A stretch of 54,135 nucleotides of DNA. Source: Sphingobium indicum BiD32. Its GTDB lineage: Bacteria; Pseudomonadota; Alphaproteobacteria; Sphingomonadales; Sphingomonadaceae. Shown here piece by piece: positions 1 through 7,687 of this stretch. Where the stretch lies: NCBI RefSeq assembly GCF_000382885.1, contig NZ_CAVK010000031.1, positions 1 to 54,135 of the forward strand. The letters run 5' to 3'. A program made the translations under genes and the position numbers. Position 1 is the stretch's first letter, and each line of letters begins with the position of its first letter. Under the pieces are notes generated by a model. The model was given only the letters and a program-made list of their open reading frames with translations. It was not told where the DNA came from and did no database searches.

Positions 1-3000
1 AGAAAACCGGCACCACCTCATAGCTGTCGTATAGCGAGTTCTTGTTCGCCGCCATTGTTTCGCGTGCATATGTGTCCGCAATCCGCTTGTTGAAATGTGG
101 ATAATCCGCACCCGTGTCGCTTACATTATATGGTGGATTGCCAATGATAACGCGAATATCCAACGCCTTCTGTCGCGTGCGTCGTGCGCTGTTGTCCTGC
201 ATCAGCGCCGCGACCATATCGTCGCTCTCATACATCTTGAATGTATCTGTTAGACAAATGCCTTCAAACGGTTCGTATGATTTGCCTGAAAGTGTGTGAT
301 AGACCGCCTCAATGTTTATCGCCGCAATATAATAGGCCAACAGCACGATTTCGTTAGCGTGTATCTCCTGCCTGTATTTGCGTTCAAGCTCATCTGCTGA
401 AATCAGCCCGCTTTGCAGCAAGCGTGTGATGAACGTCCCTGTGCCTGTAAACGGATCGAGAATATGGACGCCTTCGCTTCCCAGCGTCTGCCCAAACTCC
501 TGCTGCAAAATGTCGTTTACGGAATGAATGATGAAATCCACCACCTCAACAGGTGTATAGACGATGCCCAGCTTTTCAGTGAGCTTAGGGAACGCCGTTT
601 TGAAGAATTTATCGTAGAGTTCCACGATAATCTTCTGCTTGCCTTCTGCGTTATCAATGCCGCTCGCACGGCGCTTCACGCTGTCGTAAAAGCTTTCAAG
701 CGAAGCCGCTTCCTTCTGAATGTTCTGAGGTTCCAGCACAGCAAGCACGTTCTGCATTGCCTGTGAAACTGGATTATGCGCCGCAAAATCGTAGCCCTCA
801 AACAGCGCGTCAAAGACTGGCTTTGTGACAAGATGCTGTGCCAGCATCTCAATCGCCTCGTCTCTCGTAACGCTGCCGTTTAGATCGTCGCGGATTTCAG
901 CCAGAAATTCCTCAAAGACAGCCCGTTCGTTGTCGCCCGTTTCCAGCACCGCCTTGATGCGTGCGATGTGCGCTTTCGCAATATCGCCAACGTCCTTTGC
1001 CCAAGTTTCCCAATATGTCCGTGAACCGCATTTCTGCACGATTTTTGCGCGTATGGCCGCTGGAAACTCATCAAGGATGAAGTTTAGCTGCTCCTCTGGC
1101 CGCGTCCGTGCATCGCGTTCGCGTTCCTCGCCATCGCCGCCGTGCCCAATGCCAATGCCCTTGTTCTCGCCATTGCGCTGTGCTGGAAGATTTTCCGCAA
1201 CGGCAATGACCTCAATCCTGCCGCCTGCGTCGTTGCTCAATTCCAGCTTGTTGATCGTTGCATCAAAACGATCATCGTGCGCCCTAAGCGCGTTCAGGAT
1301 TTGCCATACTACCCTGTAACGCTCATTGTCGTTCAGCGCTTCTTCTGGTGTTTTGTCTGCTGGAATAACTACAGGAAGAATGACGTAGCCAAGCTTCTTG
1401 CCTGCTGCCCGTCGCATCACACGACCAACGCTCTGCACCACGTCAATCTGTGATTTTCGCGGATGTAGAAACATAATCGCATCAAGCGCTGGAACGTCCA
1501 CGCCCTCGCTCAAGCAACGTGCGTTGCTCAGGATTTTGCAGTGATGATCATCAACGTCATCGCTCAACCAGTGCAGCAATTCGCCGCGTGTTTTCGCGTT
1601 GAACGTGCCGTCAACGTGCTCAACATCGCAACGAACAGCATTATCCCTGTCAGCGTCGTTCGCGCTGGCCTCGTTGAATTCGTCCACGACCGCGCCAAAC
1701 TCACGGGCAATCAGTTTGCTGGAACGAATGTCCTTACAAAACGCAATTGCGCGCCGCATCGCCTGACTGTCAGCGCCAAAGCCGTCAGCATCGCCCTGTT
1801 TCAACAGCGCCTTGTAGCAGCCCACAATCTTCGTCGCGTCGTCAAGCTGTAGCTCGTTGCCTGCGTCCGCAAGCCTGCTCTGAACGCTCTTGCTGACGAT
1901 CGCTTCGTCCATAGCCAGCACGACGACCTTGTAATCCGTCAGCAGCCCATTCTCCACCGCCCAGCTAAAGCCGCGTGTGTAGAATGTGGGGCCGTAGATC
2001 GCTTCGTCGTCCATGTCGCAAAGTGACACGGATGCATCTGCTGCTTTTGCCCTGGCACTGTCGCCAAAAATTCTGGGCGTAGCAGTCATATAGAGCCGCT
2101 TCGCACCCTGAACATATTGATTATCGTGGATTTTGACGAAGTTGCTCGCTTCTTCGCCGTCTATCGTCGCGCCCGTCGTCCTGTGCGCCTCGTCGCAGAT
2201 GATAAGATCGAACTGTGGCAAGCCGTGCTGATGCGCCGCCGTAAGCACTGGAATGCTCTGATATGTGCTGAATACGACCGTCAGCCGTTCAGCATCTATG
2301 CTGCCCGCCTTCTGCGCCAGTTTCGCTGGTTGCGTCGTTGCTGGAAATTCCAGCTCGTGGACCTCAATCTCCGCAACATCGTCAGCGTCCTTGCGCCGCT
2401 TGCCCACCTGCGCGTCGCTGCACACCGCAAACGACCGCAATTCCGTATCCGTGTCCTTCGTCCACTCGCGCACTGTCTGCGCGATCAAAGCCAATGATGG
2501 GACGACAAATAGCACACGCTTGCCCTTGCCAGCATAATGCTCCGCGATCTTAAGCGCCGTAAACGTTTTGCCCGTGCCGCAAGCCATCAGCAGCTTGCCA
2601 CGATCATGCTCAGCAAATCCGCGCTCTACTTCCTCCAGCGCTTGCCGTTGATGATCCAGCAGCGCCTTCTTAGCCTGCAATTTGACCTGTGCCGTCGCCT
2701 CAAACGCGCTCCAGTCAATCGCGCTTTCGCGTAGTGCGTCCAAGCCAACCCGCACCACTGGAATGTGCTGATCGCGTATCGTGTCCTCTGCGTTGCCGCT
2801 CCAATTGACCTCTGTTGTGTCAATGAACACCCGCCGCAAAAATGGTGGTTTCGCAGACGCAGACAGAAAGCTGTCTATGTCCTTCTTCTGTATCGTGTGT
2901 TTTGGAGAATAGAATTTGCACTGGATTGCAGCAAAGCCATCCTCGTCACGCAGCTTCGCGACAAGATCAATGCCCGTGTCGCGTCCATCTACGCCGTGCG

Positions 3001-3163
3001 CTTTTGCCCAATCCGCATAGTGCCACACTTCGCTGAACTGTTGGATTTGCACAGGGTCATTACGAAGATACGCTACCGCCAAGCGTTCAAAGTATGTCCC
3101 CTTTTCCCGTTCCGTCACCGCCACATCACGATACGATGCCAACAAACGGTCTAAAGCTGACAT
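1..3163 (-). CDS. Type ISP restriction-modification enzyme (nuclease-helicase-methyltransferase), C-terminus beyond window
   Basis: One uninterrupted minus-strand reading frame starts at ATG 3163 and runs off the left edge; 1054 residues are visible. I translated it by hand and checked the phase at four motifs. A PD-(D/E)XK Mrr-like nuclease comes first (GID with D66, then Q81-C82-K83). An SF2 helicase follows (GTGKT with K199, DEAH at 324-327, and a later VGRVMRR motif VI). Next are a linker and an adenine methyltransferase (DPFTGTGTF at 903-911, NPPY at 1009-1012). This order matches the LlaGI/LlaBIII Type ISP family, single chains of about 1,550-1,650 residues that cleave and methylate DNA without partners. 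The end of the methyltransferase and the target-recognition domain are therefore missing here. An AGGATGAG ribosome site precedes the start. Base composition is lower in GC than the core genome, as expected of a transferred defence gene. No frameshift is seen in the visible part. Confidence 0.
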   Translation of the reverse strand, partial: MSALDRLLASYRDVAVTEREKGTYFERLAVAYLRNDPVQIQQFSEVWHYADWAKAHGVDGRDTGIDLVAKLRDEDGFAAIQCKFYSPKHTIQKKDIDSFLSASAKPPFLRRVFIDTTEVNWSGNAEDTIRDQHIPVVRVGLDALRESAIDWSAFEATAQVKLQAKKALLDHQRQALEEVERGFAEHDRGKLLMACGTGKTFTALKIAEHYAGKGKRVLFVVPSLALIAQTVREWTKDTDTELRSFAVCSDAQVGKRRKDADDVAEIEVHELEFPATTQPAKLAQKAGSIDAERLTVVFSTYQSIPVLTAAHQHGLPQFDLIICDEAHRTTGATIDGEEASNFVKIHDNQYVQGAKRLYMTATPRIFGDSARAKAADASVSLCDMDDEAIYGPTFYTRGFSWAVENGLLTDYKVVVLAMDEAIVSKSVQSRLADAGNELQLDDATKIVGCYKALLKQGDADGFGADSQAMRRAIAFCKDIRSSKLIAREFGAVVDEFNEASANDADRDNAVRCDVEHVDGTFNAKTRGELLHWLSDDVDDHHCKILSNARCLSEGVDVPALDAIMFLHPRKSQIDVVQSVGRVMRRAAGKKLGYVILPVVIPADKTPEEALNDNERYRVVWQILNALRAHDDRFDATINKLELSNDAGGRIEVIAVAENLPAQRNGENKGIGIGHGGDGEERERDARTRPEEQLNFILDEFPAAIRAKIVQKCGSRTYWETWAKDVGDIAKAHIARIKAVLETGDNERAVFEEFLAEIRDDLNGSVTRDEAIEMLAQHLVTKPVFDALFEGYDFAAHNPVSQAMQNVLAVLEPQNIQKEAASLESFYDSVKRRASGIDNAEGKQKIIVELYDKFFKTAFPKLTEKLGIVYTPVEVVDFIIHSVNDILQQEFGQTLGSEGVHILDPFTGTGTFITRLLQSGLISADELERKYRQEIHANEIVLLAYYIAAINIEAVYHTLSGKSYEPFEGICLTDTFKMYESDDMVAALMQDNSARRTRQKALDIRVIIGNPPYNVSDTGADYPHFNKRIADTYARETMAANKNSLYDSYEVVPVF

Positions 3164-3261
3164 AAAAGCTGCTCATCCTGTGTAAATTTGATGAGCAGCG
3201 TAGTTGCAAAAATCGTTGCAGGCCAGTGCGAAAATGGCCCTGCGCTTTCGTAAATCCAGCG

Positions 3262-3453
3262 TTACCTGACGATCAATGTCGCAAGCATATCGCCCTTGCC
3301 AATAAGCCTACCTGCGTGATCCCTCGTCTCGTTCGCCACCGTATCATACCAGCCCACCAGTGCGCCCGCATGATTGCGCCCCATAATCTTCCTGCCTGAT
3401 TGCTCCCGCCAACCATGCAGCTTTCCCGTTCTGTCCCTGTATTCCTGTCGCAT
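3262..3453 (-). CDS. small repeat protein of unknown function (63 aa)
   Basis: The frame begins at ATG 3453 behind a GGAGGA ribosome site and ends 98 bases before the restriction-modification gene on the same strand, so the two may be cotranscribed. The 63 residues contain three imperfect repeats of the form (R/Y)-(D/N)-x-x-G-x-L-x-G: RDRTGKLHGW, NHAGALVGWYD and RDHAGRLIGKGD. Such Gly/Asp repeats usually form short beta hairpins. I recall similar small hypothetical proteins in phages and alphaproteobacteria but no established function. It has no signal peptide or membrane segment. The strong ribosome site and repeat regularity support a real gene. Partner or regulator of the restriction enzyme is only a guess from proximity. 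Confidence 0.
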   Translation of the reverse strand: MRQEYRDRTGKLHGWREQSGRKIMGRNHAGALVGWYDTVANETRDHAGRLIGKGDMLATLIVR

Positions 3454-3628
3454 GTCCGTCCTCCATTGTTGCCGCTTTCGTCGAACGCATCACACGCAGA
3501 CAGTCAATCTGAAGCCGCAGCAGCTATGCACGTTTCTGCTCTTCTGCGGTCGTTTCTGTTTCTGATCGACAGAATGAACGACGAAAATAGATCGTCGCTT
3601 AGTGCTAAAGATTGGAAAGGAAAATGCT

Positions 3629-4033
3629 GTGGCTGTGAATTGGAAGACCGCTATCAAGCCTGCTGCTCAGAGTGTGGAATTCAAGTCCGTCGCTGTGCAG
3701 ATGAAACCCGCTGAACGCATCGCAAACGGAATGGACGTTGCGCTTGCTGCGTTCAAGAATGGTGAGAGCACCAAGAAGCGTTCTGCCATCGTTCAGAAAG
3801 GTAGCGAAGTTCGCTTCTGCGTTCGCTATGGCAATCGCGCCCTCACGCTCGTTGACAGCGACACGCAATTCGTCGCTGTCGCTGACAAGTTTGAAAGCGT
3901 GTATGCAGCGATCAAGGAAGCCGTGTTGAATGGAGAGTTCGACGCGCAGATTGCTGAACTTGCCGCCAACGCAAAGAAGCGTGGTCAAGCTATGGCCGCT
4001 TCGCGCAAAGAGAAAGCTGCTGCCAAGCCGTGA
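3629..4033 (+). CDS. hypothetical island protein (134 aa)
   Basis: This plus-strand frame lies between the divergent small repeat gene and the integrase. The longest frame opens at GTG 3602, but GGAAAGG at 3614-3620 sits eight bases before an in-frame GTG at 3629, which I take as the start. The protein is soluble, with a mixed alpha/beta look in the first 100 residues and a Lys/Ala-rich helical tail (KKRGQAMAASRKEKAAAKP). The basic tail could contact nucleic acid. I do not recognise a family. A strong intrinsic terminator follows the stop codon by about 20 bases, which supports an independently transcribed gene. Composition matches the island rather than the core genome. Confidence 0.
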   Translation: MAVNWKTAIKPAAQSVEFKSVAVQMKPAERIANGMDVALAAFKNGESTKKRSAIVQKGSEVRFCVRYGNRALTLVDSDTQFVAVADKFESVYAAIKEAVLNGEFDAQIAELAANAKKRGQAMAASRKEKAAAKP

Positions 4034-4054
4034 TACTCGCTGCCAGCTTGCACG

Positions 4055-4089
4055 AAAAATGCCCGCCTAAAATTGGTGGGCATTTTTTT
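4055..4089 (+). terminator. intrinsic terminator after the 134-aa island gene
   Basis: TGCCCGCC and GGTGGGCA (one G-T pair) form a stem around a TAAAATT loop, flanked by A5 on the left and T7 on the right. It terminates the plus-strand gene and, because of the A run, could also act on the minus strand against integrase readthrough. Confidence 0.9.
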
Positions 4090-4176
4090 GAGCATCAGAC
4101 AGCGCCAGAAACATTGCCGCCCTGCCTGACTACCCCAAAGCGTGCTGCCAGCGCTCAGACCGCGCGACAGCGCATT

Positions 4177-5487
4177 TCAGGCAGCATCCCGCCTCTTTTG
4201 TGCATCCGCTTTCGCGATCAGCGCTTTGTATGCCTTTAAATCCTCGTCGCTCAGCAGCTTTTCCAACTGACCAAGCCAATGCGCCGCTGTAATTTCCTCA
4301 TCTGCGCTCAATCCGCGATGCTTCGTCAGTTCTACGATGCGTTCCTCTGGAATAACGTGATCGTAGTGCCGTTGAATTTGTACGATCGACGTTCCGCAGT
4401 TGCGTGCAATATCCGCGTGTGAAACACCGTTCACCAAACGATCTGTGATGTGTGTATGTCGCAAGCTATAAGCCGTGCGATTATTTCCATCAGGTCCTTT
4501 CAACAAACCGCATTCTTTAAGAAGTTTTCGTATTGTATGTGATGCATCCCAACCGCGCTTAAACAGCCATTGCCTGCCTTCGTCCGTATCGCTTTCTACT
4601 GCCCTTAACGATTTTAGTTCCTCCAAAATTGTTGCCAATCCTCGCAAGCTTATGCAAAGGCGCTCGCCAGTCTTAGTTTCTTTTTGGACCTGAATTTTTG
4701 CCAGACCTTCCTCCGTCCAGCTAATGTGTTCCCATTTGCACTGCGCCACTTCATTAGGCCGCATACCCGTCAGCCTGTAAAACCAGATCAGGCATCTTAC
4801 GATTTGACGTTGCCGCTTGTGCAGATTGTGTTGCCCCTCGCGACACCAGCCTTCCATATGCTGCGTTAACTTCTGCCACTCATCTGCCGTGAAGCCATAA
4901 CGCCGCTCTCTGTTTGGGTCTGTCGCAAGCGCGTGCATTTTAATTTTTGGGATTGGTTTTATCAGGCTCCATCTTGCTGCACGATCAAGTGCCTGCCTGA
5001 TTAAACCAAGTTCTATTATCAGCGTTTTTTTGGATGGTCGCGTTTTGCCTTCATTGCGCCGCCAATCTACGTAGCTTTCAGCCTTGTTCACATTGATTGC
5101 GTCCAGCGAACAGTTTGCAAAATACGTCTTTATGTAACGTTCGCCAGTTCCAAAATGCAGTTTATAGCGATGCGACGATAAGTTCTTTTCAACATACGGC
5201 AGCCATTGCTTGTCCCAAAAATCGTTGAACGATGTTGATGTAATGGGAAGATCAGCAGCTACGCGCCCCTTAAGCTGCGTATAGAGATCCATTGCAAGCC
5301 GTTCTGCCACAGCCTGATTGCCTGTTTTCAGGCTTTTTCGCGTGCGCTTGCCGTCGCCAAGTTCCAAACGACATTGCCACGATGCTTTCCGTTGGAGATC
5401 GCCGCGCTTGTAAAGCACGATTGCGCCGTCAAGCAGCTTGATCGTGTCTTCCTGATGTTGCTTTTTCTGCGTCTGCGTCTGCGTCAT
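4177..5487 (-). CDS. tyrosine recombinase / phage-type integrase
   Basis: This 436-residue protein is a site-specific tyrosine recombinase, the enzyme that inserts and excises genomic islands. Residues about 85-180 form the core-binding SAM-like helical domain. Residues 195-380 form the catalytic domain, with R243 in TGMRPNE, a beta-hairpin lysine near K272, R343 in YSLRHTH (Tyr where His is more usual in HxxR), and the nucleophile Y375 in RHYDH. The usual GH/W position is Cys-Gly, a tolerated deviation. The start at 5487 has GAGG about eight bases upstream. It is the last island gene before the rplM-rpsI operon, and tandem CACGTG repeats lie directly upstream, the usual place for att and arm sites. 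No excisionase gene is recognised. Confidence 0.
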   Translation of the reverse strand: MTQTQTQKKQHQEDTIKLLDGAIVLYKRGDLQRKASWQCRLELGDGKRTRKSLKTGNQAVAERLAMDLYTQLKGRVAADLPITSTSFNDFWDKQWLPYVEKNLSSHRYKLHFGTGERYIKTYFANCSLDAINVNKAESYVDWRRNEGKTRPSKKTLIIELGLIRQALDRAARWSLIKPIPKIKMHALATDPNRERRYGFTADEWQKLTQHMEGWCREGQHNLHKRQRQIVRCLIWFYRLTGMRPNEVAQCKWEHISWTEEGLAKIQVQKETKTGERLCISLRGLATILEELKSLRAVESDTDEGRQWLFKRGWDASHTIRKLLKECGLLKGPDGNNRTAYSLRHTHITDRLVNGVSHADIARNCGTSIVQIQRHYDHVIPEERIVELTKHRGLSADEEITAAHWLGQLEKLLSDEDLKAYKALIAKADAQKRRDAA

Positions 5488-5498
5488 TTAGCCATCCT

Positions 5499-5642
5499 CA
5501 CGTGCAAAGATGACTAAACCGTAAGCTGCTCGCTCATTTTCGCGACCAAAACCAGAACACGTGTAATTGCACGTGCTAAGAACGTGTTATTCGTTAACCC
5601 GTGGCAGCGCTGTTCTGCGGGTCACGTGTAAGAACGTGTAAA
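5499..5642. repeat. tandem CACGTG / AACGTGT repeats beside integrase (candidate att arm sites)
   Basis: CACGTG occurs at 5499, 5558, 5570 and 5623. A longer unit, CACGTGCTAAGAACGTGTTA at 5570-5589, recurs with small changes at 5623-5641 (CACGTGTAAGAACGTGTAA), 53 bases away. Clustered direct repeats between an integrase and a chromosomal gene are typical of recombinase arm-binding sites. The core-type crossover site cannot be identified without the far end of the island. Confidence 0.6.
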
Positions 5643-5643
5643 C

Positions 5644-5673
5644 AAAAAAAGGGGCCGTTTCCGACCCCTTTTT
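5644..5673 (-). terminator. intrinsic terminator of rplM-rpsI
   Basis: On the minus strand a GGGG / CCCC stem with a ten-base loop is followed by U7 (AAAAAAAGGGG / CCCCTTTTT as read on plus). It sits about 35 bases past the rpsI stop and marks the present edge of the core genome. Confidence 0.85.
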
Positions 5674-5708
5674 CCTTAATTTCCAAGCGTTTAAGCGGAG
5701 ATTCCAGC

Positions 5709-6275
5709 TTAGCGCTTCGAGAACTGGAAGCTCTTGCGAGCCTTCGCCTTGCCATACTTCTTACGCTCGACGACGCGGCTGTCGCGGGTCAGGAAGCCTT
5801 CGGCCTTGACCGCGCTGCGCAGCGCCGGTTCGTACTTGGTCAGCGCCTGGGCGATGCCATGCTTCACCGCACCGGCCTGACCCGACAGACCGCCGCCCTT
5901 GACGGTGCAGATCACGTCATACTGGCCATTGCGATCGGTCACGCCGAACGGCTGGTTGATCACCAGACGCAGGGTGGGACGGGCGAAGTAGATTTCCTGA
6001 TCGCGGCCATTGACCGTGATCTTGCCGGTGCCGGGCTTCACCCAGACGCGGGCGACGGCATCTTTGCGGCGGCCGGTCGCATAGGCGCGGCCAAGATTGT
6101 CGATTTCCTGCTGGCGCAGCGGCATGGTCGAAACCGGCGGCGCGATCGGCGCATCGGCAACGACGTCAGCTTCAGCAGCAGGAGCCTGCGCAGCGGCAGG
6201 AGCGGCAACCGGAGCCGCAGCGGCTTCGGCGGCGATCTGTGCGAGATCGGACAGGGACTGGCGGTTATCGGACAT
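5709..6275 (-). CDS. rpsI: 30S ribosomal protein S9
   Basis: This 188-residue protein is ribosomal protein S9, whose basic C-terminal tail reaches the P-site tRNA. The conserved body begins near residue 62 ([17 protein letters not shown]) and ends in the expected FSKR tail. The first ~55 residues are an Ala/Pro-rich extension not present in E. coli S9 (about 130 residues); I recall similar extensions in other sphingomonads. The start codon overlaps the rplM stop by one base (TAATG), so the two are translationally coupled. The intrinsic terminator at 5644-5673 ends the operon. The foreign island begins just past that terminator, so the 3' flank of this gene is the likely insertion site, though no duplicated gene end is visible. 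Confidence 0.97.
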   Translation of the reverse strand: MSDNRQSLSDLAQIAAEAAAAPVAAPAAAQAPAAEADVVADAPIAPPVSTMPLRQQEIDNLGRAYATGRRKDAVARVWVKPGTGKITVNGRDQEIYFARPTLRLVINQPFGVTDRNGQYDVICTVKGGGLSGQAGAVKHGIAQALTKYEPALRSAVKAEGFLTRDSRVVERKKYGKAKARKSFQFSKR

Positions 6276-6754
6276 TATGCACCCACCTTGTTCTTGCGGT
6301 TGCGCGACGCGAAGTCGAGCACTTGCGGGTTCTGGGCTTCATGAGGATGCTCGGCGCCGCCGAACACGCGCAGGTTGCGCATCTGCTGGCGACCCAGCGG
6401 GCCGCGCGGGATCATGCGTTCGATCGCCTTTTCCAGCACGCGCTCAGGGAAACGACCTTCCAAAATCTTGGCAGGCGTGGTTTCCTTGATGCCGCCGGCA
6501 TAACCGGTGTGCTTGTAATAGACTTTGTCGGTCAGCTTCTTGCCGGTGAACTTCACCTTGCCCGCGTTGATGATGATGACATTGTCACCACAATCGACAT
6601 GGGGTGTGAAGCTGGTCTTGTGCTTGCCGCGCAGGATATTCGCCACGGTCGAAGCGAGACGGCCAACAACAAGGCCTTCCGCGTCGATCAGGACCCATTT
6701 TTTTTCGACCGTCGCCGGCGTGGCCGACTTGGTGGTCTTCATCAGCGCCTTCAT
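6275..6754 (-). CDS. rplM: 50S ribosomal protein L13
   Basis: This 159-residue protein is ribosomal protein L13 of the large subunit. The frame is open as far as 6847, but the start at ATG 6754 ([10 protein letters not shown]) has TGGAGA upstream, fits the family length and begins the conserved sequence ([18 protein letters not shown]). The motif [18 protein letters not shown] near the C-terminus is diagnostic of L13. It is the first gene of the rplM-rpsI operon and is served by the TTGACT-17-CATTAG promoter at 6819-6847. The leader is about 60 bases. Confidence 0.97.
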   Translation of the reverse strand: MKALMKTTKSATPATVEKKWVLIDAEGLVVGRLASTVANILRGKHKTSFTPHVDCGDNVIIINAGKVKFTGKKLTDKVYYKHTGYAGGIKETTPAKILEGRFPERVLEKAIERMIPRGPLGRQQMRNLRVFGGAEHPHEAQNPQVLDFASRNRKNKVGA

Positions 6755-6818
6755 GGTGCCAATTCTCCAGAATGAAAAAGGAAACCGGACGCCGTTGCCG
6801 ACGCCCGGAAGTGGGGCG

Positions 6819-6847
6819 CTAATGACCGGTGGCAGGTCACAAGTCAA
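6819..6847 (-). promoter_or_regulatory. sigma-70-type promoter of rplM-rpsI
   Basis: On the minus strand, TTGACT (6847-6842) and CATTAG (6824-6819) are separated by 17 bases. The predicted start lies about 55-60 bases upstream of the chosen rplM ATG. Confidence 0.55.
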
Positions 6848-6865
6848 GAGATTCGGCGGCTTTGC

Positions 6866-6889
6866 TGACGGGTAAAATAATACCCGTCA
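6866..6889 (-). other. perfect 9-bp inverted repeat between exported gene and rplM
   Basis: TGACGGGTA and TACCCGTCA flank AAATAA, directly after the stop codon of the upstream gene and about 20 bases before the rplM -35 hexamer. There is no T run after the stem, so it may be a factor-assisted terminator, an mRNA end or an operator. Confidence 0.5.
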
Positions 6890-7687
6890 TTAATTGACTG
6901 GTGTCAGCTCCCGCTTTTCCGTCACCGCACGGCTTCCAAGCGCCAGACTGCGCTGCTGATTTTCGATCAACCCGGTGCGCCGCGACAGGCGATAGGTGAT
7001 GCCGACTGCGATGCCCTGCCCGGCCAACTGCTCATCCAGATCGAGCGCCAGATCGGACTGCGCCGTGACACGGAGCGTGCCTTCAACCGGGACCGGACGG
7101 CCCAGCGGCGCGCCCGCCACCGTCCGCACGCCCCGGCCAGCGCCATCCTCCACCTTGCCGCCCGCGAACAGAAAGAGCGGCCGCAATTCCCCGGCCAGCA
7201 ACGCCAGCCGCCCGTCAGGCGACAGGCCCGACAGCAAAGCCTGCACCGACAATAGCGCCTTGTGCCGCGGCGTGTCCGGCGCAAATGCCGTCAGCATCTT
7301 TGCCAGCCCGGCCTGCACCGCACTCCAGACCGCATCCATATTGTCGAGCGCCACGATCTGCCCCGCCGCATCAATGCGGAAATCATGCTCCACCCCGATC
7401 AGCGGCGTCAGCGCGGCGGCATAGGGTTCAGCGCCCGGTGCAGGCGCATCGCTGTCGATGGCGCGCAACGTGGCGTGGAGAATATAGCCATCCGCCACCT
7501 TCTCGAACCGCAGGTCGCGGGTGGCGCTGAACCGGCTGACCTTGCCTTCGACGGGGCGATGCTGCTCGATATGATAGGCAAGGCGCTGGTCAACCGGCGG
7601 CGCAAAAGGGATGGCGATGGTTTCGGCATAGGCGATACCCGGCACCGGCAGCGCCAGACACAGCGCCGCCGCATGCATCCCCTTCAT
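6890..7687 (-). CDS. exported protein of unknown function, coupled to heme A synthase gene
   Basis: The frame extends to 7987, but the credible start is ATG 7687, which overlaps the upstream heme A synthase stop as ATGA. This gives 265 residues beginning with a signal peptide (MKGMHAAALCLALPVPGIAYA). The mature protein is predicted periplasmic, with no further membrane segment and no recognised catalytic motif. It starts with a strand-rich region (DQRLAYHIEQHRPVEG) and ends with EKRELTPVN. I do not recognise a characterised family. Translational coupling to ctaA suggests, without proof, a role related to cytochrome oxidase or the cell envelope. The part upstream of 7687 overlaps the heme A synthase gene in another frame and is a shadow. 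Confidence 0.8.
   Translation of the reverse strand: MKGMHAAALCLALPVPGIAYAETIAIPFAPPVDQRLAYHIEQHRPVEGKVSRFSATRDLRFEKVADGYILHATLRAIDSDAPAPGAEPYAAALTPLIGVEHDFRIDAAGQIVALDNMDAVWSAVQAGLAKMLTAFAPDTPRHKALLSVQALLSGLSPDGRLALLAGELRPLFLFAGGKVEDGAGRGVRTVAGAPLGRPVPVEGTLRVTAQSDLALDLDEQLAGQGIAVGITYRLSRRTGLIENQQRSLALGSRAVTEKRELTPVN

Noticed and set aside
825..2823. Several plus-strand and short minus-strand frames across 100-3154.
   Set aside because: They lie in other frames of the single Type ISP gene and lack ribosome sites and known motifs.
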